The notes: generated by a model from the letters alone, not told the origin. DNA of 64,000 nt from Symbiodinium natans (GCA_905221605.1 CAJNDS010002336.1:225208-289207); one strand, 5' to 3'; counted from the first letter of the stretch, positions 1 to 12,154 are shown. Numbers and translations: made by a program.

Positions 1-1014
1 ATTCCGGACCTTAGCGACAATCACAACGTGCACCGCTTCCGAATCTGGAGAAACCCAAAAAAAGTCCCAAGCATGTAAAAGATGGAAAACGACACTGTAT
101 GAATGCGCGCTGTTTTTGTGCTCTCACCGTGCTTAGCCTTAGTACTTTCCATCTGGGCCCTGCGCTGAGAGATCATGTAGGACCTCAGTGCCGCGCGGAA
201 GTTAAGCTGATAGAATAACGTAACAGTATAAAAATATATTTACATCATAATATAGTCATATATACAATGAAACAACGAGACAGCTCCCGGCTCACTTCTT
301 TGTGCACGCGAGTGCGGTCGGGCCACCCAGTGCCGTAGAAATGTGGCTCTCGGGGCTGGAAGGCTGTTCCCGCACTGGCCAATTGCAGGATGGCCTGAGA
401 CCGCAGAGATCTGTACCGACGCTTCTGAACAAGCAAAAACGTATTTATATGTAGAAATATATATTATACATGTATGTATATATATATATTATGATAGTAT
501 AGTTAAATAATAGTGAATATAGTACGATGGTAATAAAAATATAGACACCAATAATTATTTAATAACAAACCGATATAAGAAACTATCAATGAAAATTTAA
601 CAACATATGAATGCAATGATACAATAATGCAGTAACAGATTAGTATCAAAATATGTAATACTCGTACTATACTATTACTAAGAATATCATGTTATCAGCA
701 TAGAATCATGCAATCACAATCGAATCATATAATCACACAATCATGCCACGATCTAGCAATGTTACAATGCAGTACTGCAGTACTGCAATGAAGTAATAAT
801 GTAATATTGACGAGGCATTGTGCAGAGAGCGCATCAGAAGCCTTCGTGTTCACAGTGGACATCTGCAAAGCTGACCAGCCTGGTGGAGCACAAGAACGGT
901 CAGACAGTAATCCAGGAATGTTGAAAATCCGCGAACTGCGCCGCATTGTTTGGCCATAATTCCACGGCAATCCAAGCACCTCAAGCCGAGACTGAGGCTG
1001 AGGCCAGCCGGTGC
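1..1014. other. No certain gene; AT-rich stretch and GC-rich frames
   Basis: About 440-730 is AT-rich, low-complexity sequence with a short TA run near 475-490. The GC-rich part at 245-436 reads on the minus strand with FYGTGWPDRTRVHKE and could be a further exon of the glycosyltransferase gene to the right, but no join could be shown. Confidence 0.4.
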
Positions 1015-2472
1015 CTGTTCCAGGAGCTTGTCCAGATCTCTGCCGAACTCTGGGTATATCTCGACATCATCCTTCAGGCACGATGGAATCAACACATGTC
1101 AGCACACCTACCCAAGCAGTCCAGCAAGACTACAGGGCCGGCAAAGCCAGATGACTTGAAGCGAACTCAGCCAGCAGTTCGCCCCAATTGCCTCCATGAT
1201 GAGTGCCAGTGAAGGGTTACCTGCCAACATCGGACACCGCCTGAAACTCTCCTTGAAAAACCCCCCTGAACAGATCTCTCGCCCCGAGAGACCTTCTGAA
1301 CCTGGCCTTGGCTCAGAGCCAGCTCGATTGCGCGCAAGTGCGAAAGGCTGCAGGCCAGCTCGGTGTACAGCAGCTCACCCCTGCAGCAATTTGCCACGAA
1401 GCCCTCATGAGCCTTCATACATTTACTTGGGTCTAGTCATGTCTAGTCTACGCCGTTGCTCGCTCAACCCTGCTTCAATGCGCTGCGGCCTGGCGTGGTG
1501 CTCGGGGCATGCTTCCGAGCATGCGTCGATCAACGTGGCTTCCACAGCCATCGTGCTGTTCGACTGCATCGCCTCTGCAACCGGTACTGGCACCGCACGC
1601 AAGGGTCCACCCAGCAAGGCACGCAGGGAAGCAGCCTTGACGTCTTGCGTGGTCACTGCAGGCACGCGGACCACCTGAAGAGACAATGTTGCCGGCTTGG
1701 TCTCGCCTTAGTGAGAAGTGTTTCCACGAGAGTGTGCCATGCTATGCTTCTATTACCATAATTCATTAATCTACGACTGTATTGTTGGACCATATTCATC
1801 TGCTATAGTATGATTGATCTTTACAACAGTACTTCTTGACATAACTCTTACGATTACTCGTATTCTACTCACATACTCTAAGACTTCTACGGGTGACTCG
1901 GGGCAAGTCGAGGCTGGGAGTCCGAGCCAAGCTTGGCAAACATCTTCTCCATGGCGGCGCGGCGATCTTGCGAAGAGTCCAGGTTGATCCAGTAGATCTG
2001 TCAGGCAAAAAGAGATCGGGTTTAGGGTTTAGGGTTTAGGGTTTAGGGTTTAGGGTTTAGGGTTTAGGGTTGAGGGTTGAGGGTTGAGGGTTGAGGGTTT
2101 AGGATAATTGTTAAAGTGTAATATTACCAGACTGTAATAATCGAGTAGTATAACATGAGAAGACTATCATATGCAGCGGCAGGGAGTGCACGCGCTCGGT
2201 ACCTGTAGAGTCCTGGGCTCCTTGTGCACAACAGGCGTCTGATCTTTCGCTGCCTTAGAGTGGGGAGTCAAGGCAAGGCTGCAAATCAAGGCAAACTCTG
2301 GCTGCCCCGAGCAGGCTAATGAGAACAGTGGCGAAGCGATCCGGCAGTGGCATGGCTTCTGACGAGGATGCCTTGCCTTTCTTGCTCCCGCCGCGGCCGG
2401 ATGCCTGTGGCAAGCTTGCAGGAGGGGCTGCGACGCTCAGACTCGCACAAAAGCTGGCAAGGCCATGGACCT
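1015..2472 (-). CDS. GT25-type glycosyltransferase, exons of a spliced gene (partial)
   Basis: Family 25 glycosyltransferases (LPS galactosyltransferases, procollagen galactosyltransferases) transfer sugar from a nucleotide sugar. Pieces read in family order on the minus strand. About 2310-2472 encodes a low-complexity N-terminal part. 1887-1997 starts IYWINLDSSQDRRAAMEKMF, the classic first motif, after acceptor CTGACAG; it runs into TAG at 1887, so a donor probably lies inside it. 1452-1674 starts VVRVPAVTTQDVKAA. 1293-1380 contains ELACSLSHLRAIELAL, the SHL-rich motif. 1015-1071 encodes DDVEIYPEFGRDLDKLLEQ, the acidic DDV motif, between AAG/ and a GC donor. A TTTAGGG array (2018-2103) lies in the intron before the first motif. 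The gene probably continues left of 1015; its end was not found. Family assignment rests on motif order; exact exon edges at 1293-1674 are uncertain because the phases I chose do not fully agree. Confidence 0.65.
2018..2103. repeat. TTTAGGG array, degrading to TTGAGGG
   Basis: About twelve units, the last four changed to TTGAGGG. It sits in the intron just upstream (minus-strand sense) of the exon opening with the GT25 motif, so telomere-type DNA lies in introns at this end of the window too. Confidence 0.9.
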
Positions 2473-2670
2473 TCTACAGGAAAAAACCATGAGAAAAAAC
2501 AACAGATGTAAGTGCAAACCTGGCAAGCGGGGAACCTGAGTTGGAATCTCCCTCCAGGGTGCCAGCCTGGTCGGGGATCAGGTGGGACACGTTCGGCTTG
2601 CTGACTGCGCCCCGGTCTGAGTACCTGAAAGCCACCGGTGCGACGTGAGTGCCATCATTTCACACTCTTT

Positions 2671-2770
2671 GGGGTTTTCCGACATTAGGGGTACCTTATT
2701 GAGGTCCGTATCATAAGAGAGTCCTACCATTTGGGGCTCTATATTGGGGGGCCCTCACTTTCGAAACCCC
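2671..2770. mobile_element. MITE-like element, family M (copy 1)
   Basis: A short non-coding element with inverted ends around GGGGTTTTCCGA and its complement, and the family body words TATTGGGGG and GGGGTACC. It resembles the copies near 7.2, 7.4, 8.0 and 22.2 kb. No clear target-site duplication was seen. Confidence 0.6.
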
Positions 2771-3800
2771 ATCTAGGGCGAGTAGCTTGTCTGCCAGGCG
2801 CTGGCTCCAGCACTTTGTCTGAGCGCCCTTCTTCCCGTACACAACATGCCTGCCAGGCGCATGCGGGGGGTTCAATGGGGGACCACAGGTTGGAAGCGAA
2901 TATTCTGTTATGACATGATGATCTTCGTGTAATAATAACATGATACATCGAAGTATGGTTTTATAATGTTGTGTTCATATGGTACTCTACTATGTTAGAA
3001 AATCTAATTTGTTATATTCTACTCTTCTATCGTTATATTCTCCTATTTTCCTACGATTTCAATTATTCCATTATTCTAGTACTCTGTTGTATGATAGACT
3101 GTATTATTATGCTATTAAAGTACTATCTCATTTGGGCATTACTTCTTATGTTATTATACGAATATAATATGATATAAAACATGAAATAAAATAAAATATG
3201 ATATACTGTAATATAATGTAATGGGTAAATTACTATGCTATTATGCGATTATGCTAGTATGTCATTTTGTTAGTTCTTCTTATGTTGTTCTTTTACTGTG
3301 TTGTTCGCCTCGGCTTCCTGCCGAGAAGCGTCTGGAACAAGCAGACCCGGATCGGGCCTCCTTCCCCCTAACCCAACCCTCGTTCGCAGGCAAAATTTCC
3401 TGACGCCACCCCCCCCCCGCCCTGTGGGACCCCCCCCCAATCGCTTGGAGGAGCTGCAAACCGATGCCGTGGAGGGTCCCGGCTGTCGGTGGCTCCCACA
3501 GGGCCCCCAACCCACTTCCCCCCCCCCCACCACCCCCCCCCCCCACCCACCCCCCACCCACCCCCCCACCCACCCCCACCCCCCCCTTTGACCCCGCTGC
3601 CCTTCCTCCCCTTTTTTGCGAAACCCTCTTTCCTCCTTTCCTGTCCTGGCCGGCCCGGCTGCCGAGGCGGCGCGCGCAAGCGTTTACAATTATGTTACTA
3701 TGCTATTTATGTTAGAATGCTATTCTGTTATTACTATGCTACTAGGTGATTATGTTATTGAATGCTGACATATTCTCATAGCAGCACCGTTTAGTATAAC
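2771..3800. other. Non-genic stretch: AT-rich run and C-rich microsatellite
   Basis: 2935-3290 is AT-rich with no exon signal. 3405-3600 is a C-rich tract on this strand (CCCACC-like units and C runs), giving proline-only or glycine-only frames that are artefacts. AT-rich DNA with many TATG/TTAT words resumes at 3690-3790. I see no gene here. Confidence 0.6.
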
Positions 3801-4091
3801 GCAACTCCAAAAAACATCCTGATTGCTTCGGCAAGCTGCGATTCTACCGGTACAAAGTCGCCGGGAATTCTCGCAACCGGTGGACAAGTCGCCCAGCGGT
3901 CATACAGGTACTGCTGAAACGAGCACAGCGAACCATCCATGTCCTCAGCAAGACGATTTTTTGGCAACAAACATGGGATGAACCGGTGCCTAGTGTCAGA
4001 ATCTCTCTGAGGCCACGGCCCTGTTTGCCTGGAAGCATGTAGGCAGCACACGTGCACTTTCTCTGCCGGACCCGCAATGCGAAGACTTGCA

Positions 4092-4168
4092 CTAGTACTT
4101 CTGCTGGGCTGCAAATTTCTCCTGCAAATACGGGTTGTCGAAGTTTTTGACCATCCAGTCCAGATCGC
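4092..4168 (-). CDS. Candidate C-terminal exon of an unknown protein
   Basis: After acceptor GTCAAG the frame encodes DLDWMVKNFDNPYLQEKF and ends ...AAQQKY-TAG at 4092. A possible preceding exon near 4210-4320 reads CAQEPSQAWLEELYPDCESD. These lie between the hydrolase stop at 4387 and the left end. I do not recognise the family; the next exon leftward is the GT25 gene about 1.6 kb away, so this is probably a separate small gene or the 3' end of an alternative form. Confidence 0.45.
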
Positions 4169-4386
4169 CTTGACTTCTACTAGGTTCTATGATGTTTTGT
4201 GCTGGACAGCATGAACTGCCAGTGTCAACCAGTCGCTTTCGCAATCTGGATAGAGTTCCTCCAACCACGCTTGTGATGGCTCCTGGGCACAGTGAGCAAC
4301 CCGTTTCCCCGGCAACTTGATGCCTGACATCAGTATCTACTACTTAGCTGACTGACCCGACCCCAGAACATTACAAAACGACATCG

Positions 4387-7300
4387 TCAAGGCGCCGTGG
4401 CATTGCTGGAGCACGAAAAGTCAGTCTTGACTTCGCCTTTCGATGTCAAGATTCCGTAATACCTCTCACTGGGTCCTTGGAAACCCCACGCAGAGCACAC
4501 CGAAATCATCACACCAGCTTGTTGCTCTCCAGCTGTCTGCTCACTTGTGCCAAGGTTCGTGTTCCTTTCGTCTCTTCATCGAAAGCAGTGAACAACTGCC
4601 CCGAGATAATGCGTCCGTCGGAAAGGCTAGACTCCATCCTTGGTGGATGACCCATGACAGGGGCTCGGGATGTTCCCCCTTATATCCCCTTATACTAACA
4701 GTCCTTAGTTGGGATTATATTGGGGGGTACTCTCATCCCTATGACAGACTGACTGTTACTATAAGGGGGAACATCCCAAACAGGGGCAAACGACTCGGGA
4801 ACACCTCGAGGCTCTCTGCCAGGCCAAGTGTCCAACGCGCGACATTCTTAAGAAAGCGGTTCGCGTAGTCGAGAGTAGCGAAAGAATATGGAAAAGCACG
4901 GGCAGCCCCACATGTCGGCCATCCTGTTTCACCTGCATGGTTTAGGGTTTAGGGTTTAGGGTTGACAGCATCAACAATGGAAATAGAAGTCTGGCCGGGG
5001 TAAGACTTTGGGAGATCGGGGATTCGGGAGTACGAACGGATAGAGCTACTTTGCGATGATTTAACCCTCAAACTAGAGCTTCGTCCCAATGGCAAGCAGC
5101 TGACGCTAGGTAGCGGTGTTGAAGGGCAAGCCAGGGACTGGCAATTTGGTGAACCTGACTCTGCCTTTGAAACGAAATTGTTACGTTATGTCTCCCGCTT
5201 CTTGTCATCACAGGACTGCTACACCCGCCCGATCCGTGCACAACCCCACCAGCACCCAGACTCAGATCCCCAGTCTGCAGCATACCCTTTCCTATGCCTC
5301 GCGGGAGACCGTACAGCCGAGAACAGCCCAAAGCTTATCTTAAAACCCAAGTAGTCATGACTTGGATGACAAAGCCAGCGTTCTGAAGCAAGGAGCCAAT
5401 GGCAAGAGGCAATTTGTTGTGGGGGAAGTCGCGATCCAGGGCAATGCCTCGGCTCAGGGCCGCGCATGCCGTGCTGTGGGCGCATTTTCGTCGCTCAATT
5501 CTTCCATGTAAATCTCTACTCGGCTCAAATGTCTCGCAAAAGCCACCCACAAAGAACCCTCGAGGAGCAAGCCACAGCAACTGCTTAAGTCAAGCAATAC
5601 AACCAAACGCCCACAACCGCCCACAGCTGCTCCAGAAGGGAACACCTGAAGTCCGCCACCGCGCTCATCTCTCTAAGAGCTCCTCTCTTGTGTGCACCCC
5701 TCAAACAATTTTCGCAGGCAGCCTGGCCCTGCCCGGACCAGCTACCCAGCGGATCGCTCTAGTTGGGAGTGGAGGAAACCCCCATTGCCCCGGGCCGGAG
5801 CACCTTCTTCATCTCAACCTCTTTCTGTCATCTATAGGGCGTAGGGAAGTCACATGAAGCCCGAAATGAAATAGCCTCACCGAGACGGTATCTCCCGCGC
5901 CGGCTTTGGCATGCCGGCGTTCCCTTTGCCATGTCGGCAGGTCATTTGGCCAAGCCGGCGGACCGTGACTTGCTGTCGGTGGATTAGCTTGGGCATGTCG
6001 GTGTATGTTGACAAGTTGATACATGCTGGATCATTTTGCGTCCAGGCTTTCCGTGATTTACGGTTCCCAGGGGTACGTTCTTGCCTTCTAGCGCCACCGC
6101 GATTGCAACGATGGTGGTTGGATTGCTGCTTGGAGGGGGTATCGGGCTTCGACTGAGCCAAGCTCTTGGTTGAACTGAGCAGCGCAGGGCAGAGATCTGG
6201 TCGTTCAAGAAGTTCATGTCTGGGCCAGTGAGGTTCTCCATCGCCACGCCGCGAACACCACAGCTCAAAAAGGGATAAATGTTGATGGTGAAGTAGTCCA
6301 GTATGGGGAGGACATCCTTGTACCTTGATGCAAGCTGTGGCTAGGATTTGTTGACTGTGGCGGGGGCGCAAAAGCCACCATGACGAGTTTCCAGTCAAGC
6401 CCTTGAACAAAACACGAAGATGCTTTGACAGAAGCAAGTCGCTTTTCGATGAACTCGGCCTCCAGTTTGGACTTCTTCACAGGGTGGCTCCTGTGCATAA
6501 TCGAATATGCGAAGGGAACGGTCACCTCAATGCCGTGCAGCACAGGCTCGGTGCTTCAACCCAGAACAGCAAAATCGCGCATTAACCACTTGCTCACATT
6601 TCCAGATTGAGCAAGGCGGCATGCGCTTCCGGAATCTCTGCTCGAATCGCCTTGATCACTTCAATGACTCGATCCTGAGAGCACCAATCCGCACTGGACT
6701 AGTTTTCTGGACCCTTTGCTGCTACATGGATCTGCGCAAAGTTTACTGCCTTGGGTGCTGACCGAGTGAACACCGCTTCGATCCGGCTCGTTGCCAACCG
6801 CAATGTGCAAAGAGCCTAAAAACGGAGCCCGAAGCACTGTCAAAGCGTGGCACAGATGATGCTGGCGTTGTAGCTGGCTTCTTTCTGCTTGCTGCGCGCT
6901 GCCTTTGAAGTCATCCGCAATGCTTCGGAGCCATTCCATGTCCACAAAGGGAAGCTCCTGTTGCTGACGGAATAAACCAAACAGTCTCAATTTTGAACCA
7001 AGGCAGGCAACAAAAGACTAACGGTTCTCCTTGTTGCCGATACCAATCACCATCTCCTTGATCTGGACTATGCTCGTGCCATCTGTCTTGCTGGATTGAC
7101 GCACAAGCTCCTGCACAGATGCCAGCATCATCATATGGGGGTTTGCGATATGAGGGTAACCGTATTGGGGTCCTGATTACAAGGGGATCCTACTATTTGG
7201 GGATCTATATTGGGGGTCCCTTATTATCGCAAACCTCCATATGCTCTGGTAGTCTGCGAAACAGTATAACGAAGGCACCTCAACAATCTCGCGGTTTGAC

Positions 7301-7659
7301 GGCGCGAGGTCGTAAGTCTTGACCTGGGCAATAGCCACGACGTTTCGATCACAAATGAAAGAGGGTGTTTGTTAAACCCATATGGGGGTTTCCGAAGATA
7401 GGGGTACCGTTGTTGGGGGTCCCTTTAAAGAGATTCTACTCCATTTGGGTACAAAAGGGGTACCCATATTTGGGAAATACCCATACCTGTTTAAAGAGCA
7501 CGCGTTTAAGTGAGTGTTCTATAAAAGGATTTTTGCATTTGCGCCCACTTCGTAAGACTTGGCCTGCATCTGAGCCCAGAACGCGCTCAATCGGGCGTGA
7601 CAAGCCGAGATACTCCTCAACGGCACGAGCAATGCCAGCAGATTAAATGCAGTAGCCAT
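4387..7659 (-). CDS. Glycoside hydrolase family 17 protein (beta-1,3-glucanase-like), spliced gene
   Basis: Enzymes of this family hydrolyse beta-1,3-glucans. Exons, in order of translation: 7564-7659, 7279-7323, 7023-7110, 6903-6957, 6763-6815, 6598-6674, 6424-6553, 6176-6316, a gap, then 4805-4923, 4565-4631, 4387-4475 with TGA at 4387. The start MATAFNLLALLVPLRSISAC looks like a signal peptide. Family landmarks follow in the right order: HIAVGNEP holding the acid/base Glu, GIEVTVPFAYSIM, LDYFTINIYPFLS, then WPTCGAARAFPYSFAT, which normally follows the nucleophile Glu-Thr-Gly, and QLFTAFDEETK, ERYYGIL. Lengths and phases agree at all joins except after 7023, where a GA donor at AAG may be used instead. 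The exon carrying the nucleophile Glu, between 4924 and 6175, was not found. Several introns use GC donors. MITE-like elements occupy introns 1 and 2 and the one at 4632-4804. Confidence 0.82.
4665..4779. mobile_element. MITE-like element, family N (copy 1), with 8-bp target duplication
   Basis: Inverted ends GGGATGTTCCCCC and its complement bound a 115-bp non-coding body. The flanks are the direct repeat ACAGGGGC at 4657-4664 and 4780-4787, a clean 8-bp target-site duplication. The element makes up most of the 173-bp intron at 4632-4804 of the GH17 gene. Confidence 0.85.
4940..4963. repeat. Short TTTAGGG array
   Basis: Three units within the intron directly upstream (minus-strand sense) of the GH17 exon 4805-4923. 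Confidence 0.8.
5335..5580 (-). CDS. Candidate exon of the GH17 gene or a neighbour
   Basis: This frame, after CTCCTCGAG, encodes GFFVGGFCETFEPSRDLHG and later DRDFPHNKLPLAIGSLLQNA, with codon use like the neighbouring exons. It falls in the unresolved gap of the hydrolase gene but does not show the Glu-Thr-Gly nucleophile motif, so its membership is open. Confidence 0.35.
   Translation of the reverse strand: MLWLAPRGFFVGGFCETFEPSRDLHGRIERRKCAHSTACAALSRGIALDRDFPHNKLPLAIGSLLQNAGFVIQVMTTWVLR
7132..7243. mobile_element. MITE-like element, family M (copy 2)
   Basis: Nearly perfect inverted ends CATATGGGGGTTTGCGATA / complement with one mismatch. It lies wholly inside the 168-bp intron 7111-7278 of the GH17 gene, leaving short flanks for the splice sites. 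Confidence 0.85.
7379..7487. mobile_element. MITE-like element, family M (copy 3)
   Basis: Inverted ends around CATATGGGGGTTTCC, with the family words GGGGTACC and TTGGGGGTCCC in the body. It lies within the first intron (7324-7563) of the GH17 gene, 136 bp from copy 2. Confidence 0.75.
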
Positions 7660-7955
7660 AACTTGCTGCTGTCCATGAAAGGCCGGACTCTGCGCGAAAC
7701 TTGCCTGTCCTGTATCCGGGGTATGGCAGCAATTGCCTCGGCCAGCTGTACTCAAGAGGTACACTGTCAAGCGGCCGGCTTCCTACACCGCATGGGCTCT
7801 ATTTAGGGTTTTGTGTCCAGTACCACTCGCACAAACCGGGTGCCTGTTTGACGGGCAAAGGATTTTTCATCCACTTGACGGAGAGGTTGATACCAACCTG
7901 GCGGCCAATGACCAACAACAGGAAGCAAGCCCCCCTCAACTGCAGGCGCTCCGAA

Positions 7956-8064
7956 CATGCGGGGGTTTACGAAAACAAAGGAACCCCTAATTTAACCCAA
8001 ATAATGAGATTCCCTTATAAGGACCCCAATAAGAAGGCACCCCCAATTATCGCAAACCCTCATG
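7956..8064. mobile_element. MITE-like element, family M (copy 4)
   Basis: Inverted ends CATGCGGGGGTTTACGA and complement GAGGGTTTGCGAT. The internal sequence is in the opposite sense to copy 2. It lies upstream of the GH17 start. Confidence 0.75.
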
Positions 8065-9100
8065 TAGAGAGCACAGTGAGAGCACGGACGAGCATGGCGC
8101 AGCGCCTTGCTGGTCGCCGTCTTGGCCTCGGGATGATTTACAACTCCAACCTTCAGGATTCCCCAAATGCTCAGCAGAACTCAGCAGATGCTGAGGCACT
8201 GTTAGGCCCCCACCTGTCTAGAAGCTGCACTTCCGGAGCTATCCGGACTGGCCGGCTGTCTAGGTTGAGCCTCCTCCTCAATCCGCGAGTCGCCCTGCCA
8301 AGCACAAGCACAAGAGATCTCGCCACTTTTTCAAGAACTCGCAACTTTGCATGCCACACGGATGTGCCTGCGAATCGATGCGCACTACTCTTCGGGAGGC
8401 GTCCGTCTGTAGGAGGCCGGAAGCCTTTCCAGCACCCCCATCCCGTCATGCTAAAGCAAAGCAGCTTCATCTCTTGCACCCATTCAGGCACTCGGATCCC
8501 AGCCTCCAGTTGGTCGGCGTCTTGCGCGGCAGCGCACCGAGAGTCTGCCTGACAGGAGGATCGCCTGCGAATCCGCTTTGACTCCCTACCGCGCCCCATC
8601 CGTCCTCGCATGCATCCTGTCCACTCGCCAGAAGCAATAAGAGGGCCAAGGCCTCGTGCTGGAAACAGGAATACCGCAAAAAAAGAAAAAGACATTCCAG
8701 GAAAAATCAAGCCAAACAAACTGCTTCGCGCTGGGGTCCCCGGCACACGGCCTCCAACCACGGAACATCTTTTGCATCGAGACGTGCGAGATAATGCTTT
8801 GGCAAGAAGGGGTATATATACCAAATGGAGACGAGCAGGAAAGGTTTGACACCCGCTCTGAGCCTGCTGAGGCTGCGGAAACTCAGGAGTTTGTAGCATC
8901 CGACCTGCAACCCTTTTGGCTAAACCCCTTTTTGCAAGTCCTGTGTCTAAACCCTTAACTTATCCTTTTTTTTGTATTTGGTCTACGTTGACTCAGCCAG
9001 GACGAAGACGATGGGACAAGGAAGTCACACCTGACCTGCCCCCAAAGACTATTTTGCATCCAGGCCTCTCGAAGCAGCTAGGGGAAGTAGCACCCCTTAA
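8065..9100. other. Unassigned GC-rich stretch
   Basis: Open frames exist on both strands, the longest on the minus strand at 8171-8899, but none shows a recognisable motif and no phase-compatible exon chain could be built. 8931-8970 is pyrimidine-rich. It may hold UTR or exons of the gene to the right. Confidence 0.3.
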
Positions 9101-9140
9101 GACTTGAAACCCCAAACCCTAAACCCCCCGGAAACCATAC

Positions 9141-9440
9141 CTGGACATCCACTTGTTCGGACGGTGCCTCGAACGGAATGGTTGTGGAAGCATGGCCGTG
9201 GTTTTGGTGGCATACCATCAGGCGCTAGGCCTCGCGTGAATATGCAAGGAGGATGGCAATGCGAACTTGTCAAAATCCTTTTCGCCGGCACGAGGGCATC
9301 CCACTTTCTTTCCGTAGTTTGTCGAGCTGGGATTCTGTACAATCTCATTGAGCCTACGGTGTGTTGCCACGGTTCAGCCGATAAACACTCATCACACATG
9401 CGTACAAGGAGATCAGCAAAGACGTGATCAAAAAAACACA
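9141..9440 (-). CDS. Candidate exon, unknown protein
   Basis: The frame FFDHVFADLLVRMCDEC through HPPCIFTRGLAPDG to VRGTVRTSGCP is followed by a canonical donor AG/GTATGG at 9140. A CCCTAAA-like remnant lies immediately downstream in the intron. The left boundary is well defined; the right one is not. Function unknown. Confidence 0.5.
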
Positions 9441-9527
9441 TGCCCGGCCCTCTTCGGCGAGGAAGCATTCCAACTAAGAGTAGTGAGTAGTGCTGAGGGC
9501 TCCTGTGATGAATGTGCCTTGATGTGC

Positions 9528-9685
9528 CTATACGCTGCAACTTCCTCGGCGCACACTGCGGCGATCGGACAGGGGAGGTGAGCAGGCTTCCACTTTATCG
9601 CATGTCTCCGGACAAGCTCCACTACAGCACCTTCGAAGCAAATTGAAGCTGCCATCACCATCAGCTGAATCCTGGGGCATGCCAC
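9528..9685 (-). CDS. Candidate exon, unknown protein
   Basis: Reads LMVMAASICFEGAVVELVRR and VCAEEVAAYRHIKAH, an amphipathic, coding-like frame just upstream of the exon ending at 9141. Probably the same gene, but the join was not resolved. Confidence 0.4.
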
Positions 9686-10527
9686 TTAAGGGATCGGGTG
9701 AGACGAGCCATTCCCGGTCATGGTGAAACGTTGTTTCCAGTTTACAAGTTACTTCCCACCGGCAAGTGCGTGCTGGCCACAGGAACCCCCATTCCTCCGG
9801 TGTTGCACGAATCGTTGCAGATGCCAGGTTACTGTATTCCTTTTGCCGCTGGCCGCTAGCACAACTTGCACAAGATGGCAAGTACATCAAGTCGAAGAAG
9901 CATTCGATGCGCACCCTTCTATGAGGTGCACGCATGTGCACGTTGGCCTGCTGAGCGGCCATGCCACAAGCATAAGGTCCCCTTCCATCTTCAACCCGTG
10001 AGCGTTAACACACAAGGATTGAGGACATATGGGGACCTGAACTGCAAGAAGAGCCTGCAAAGCGCAACTCCAGGACGAGAAGCTCAGTAGGAGTCGCAGC
10101 CAGCCCAGTCAGCCCCGGCCTGTGACGCATCAACGCATACAGCTGGGCACACTTCAACACGACGTTTTTCCTAGAGATCCAAGAAGATCCCCAGCGCCCC
10201 ATTTTGCTAATGTTCACGTCCAAGTTACATTGATGAAATACACTTGCCCTTAGAGAGGGCAGTCATGTTCAATGATGCACCGGGATGCGCTGGGCATGAG
10301 GCACTGATCACACTCTTTCTTGGCCAGGTAGCGATTACGGCCTACTGGAGGCAAGGTTGGCGAAGGCGGTCTCACGAGCTCCGTGCCCAGGAGAGGGAGA
10401 AGCCTGCATTTACCAAAGCAGCTTAGCTTGGTTCAGCAGATTCTCTTTTTTTCACAAGCAAGTATGCCCAGCAAGATCTCGGGCCCAAAGCCAGCAGACC
10501 ACGAACACGAAAGTCTTCAGATGTCTT

Positions 10528-10570
10528 CACCTAAACCCTAAACCCTAAACCCCAAAGCCTAAACCCTTCA
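10528..10570. repeat. Short CCCTAAA array
   Basis: About five units with variants. Surrounding sequence from 9970 to 11870 shows no exon that I can defend. It includes three related segments around GCAGGGCACA at about 11108-11150, 11250-11290 and 11788-11805, an old dispersed repeat. Confidence 0.7.
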
Positions 10571-11871
10571 CCCACGATACACGGTGTGCCTTTCATGCCC
10601 AGGCTCATCTTTGCCAGCGAACCGCCACTCGTCGGCACCCTGTGGCGGCCCAACCACTCCAACGGTCATCTCATAACCTGCAAGAAACAAGAATGATATT
10701 ACCATATCTTATGTTCCTATGTTACTATTCTATTCTATATCCGCCGAGGCGTATAGGTTGTCCCATTTTTCGGACCCCTACAGAGGCAGTTGAAGCCCCT
10801 CCCAGCAGCCCCCCCCTCCCCCCCACCACTGCTTTTCCTGAGCGCGGATGCAGTACAAGAACCTTAAACCTGAACCCTACCCCCCCTGAGGGGCCTGGCT
10901 CAACCCTACGAGCGCGCGTGGTTTCTTGGCCCAATCACCTTGTAGATAGCCCAACCCCTGAGCACAGAAGGTAGCCCAACATGTCAAGAAGATAGCCCAG
11001 AACCGAATCCCGAGGGCACACAAGGCCCAAACCACGCGATAATGATAGGAGAAACTCTCTACCTCTTGGGCATAGCATCTTGAGACTAGGATGCAAATAT
11101 GAAAAAACGCATGTTTTGCGGAGTCTTCCTGCAGGGCACAGCGATGAAGCAAAACCGCTGCCATGAATCCACCCGTGAACTTTTTTTTGACGCTACCTCT
11201 CGGTGATAGCCACGTGAGGCTAGCTTGAATAGCTGACAAAATGCCTGTTTCGCGGAGCTTTCCCGCAGGGCACAGCGATAAAACAGAAATGCCAGTTTGA
11301 AACGCAACCTCAAGAAATGGGCTTTGGATGGGGGGGTCTGTATTGTTGTCGGAACGATACCCGAACGATACCGCGAACGATACCTCGGACCTATCTTGGC
11401 AAGGCCAAGGCCAACATGTACTCGAACCTATTAGTGCGACGTGGCTGTGGGTTTGAATAGGGGTATGTCGCGGTGTGCCCCCCTTTGTTACATGCGTTCG
11501 ACGTTCCCTCTTGCGTCAAAAAGCCTGCGTTGCAAACTCCGGGGGCCTGTTACACACCCTGGACTTCTGACTTCATTACTACTAGTACCCTGAACCCTGA
11601 TTGCAATGAGCGATGACACCCTCGCAGGTGCACCTTGGCGTTTCGATGCGTTTCGTGCATCAAATGCAGCATATAAAACGGTCGCATATGCACATGCTCA
11701 TTGCTAGCGTGCCCTCGCATTTCGTGTTCCAAACGAAGCTTACAGAACTATAGCCTGGTAAGCACCAACTATGTGAATTTTGCTGATTCCGCAGGGCACA
11801 CAACGATTGGGTTATCTTCTGGGCTTGCGGGCTAATAAACCACATCGACCCAGTACGATCACTCCAAGCCG

Positions 11872-12008
11872 AACCCTAAACCCAAAAAAACCCTAAACCC
11901 CAAAGCGTGAACCTTGAGCCCTAAGCCCTCAATCCTAAACTAACCCTCAACCGTAAACCCCCCAAACCATAAACCATAAACCCGGAACCCAACCCTAAAC
12001 CCAACCCT
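11872..12008. repeat. Degenerate CCCTAAA tract
   Basis: A run of diverged units (CCCTAAA, CCATAAA, CCGTAAA) directly upstream of GC-rich coding-like DNA. Divergence suggests it is older than the perfect arrays in the right half. Confidence 0.8.
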
Positions 12009-12154
12009 TATTGCTTGGGGTCCTGCGACTTGGGCGCTGCGGAATCACTCACGCGGATGCGCTGGGCCGGGCCGAGGCGGGTCGCGTAGCGTTAAAATTA
12101 AGGAAGCAGCATGTCAAAGCTTTCATCACGCTGGAGAATACATCTAGCTTTCAC

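Noticed and set aside
3400-3600. Proline-rich protein frames over the C tract
   Set aside because: A simple C-rich microsatellite; frames are open on both strands for composition reasons only.
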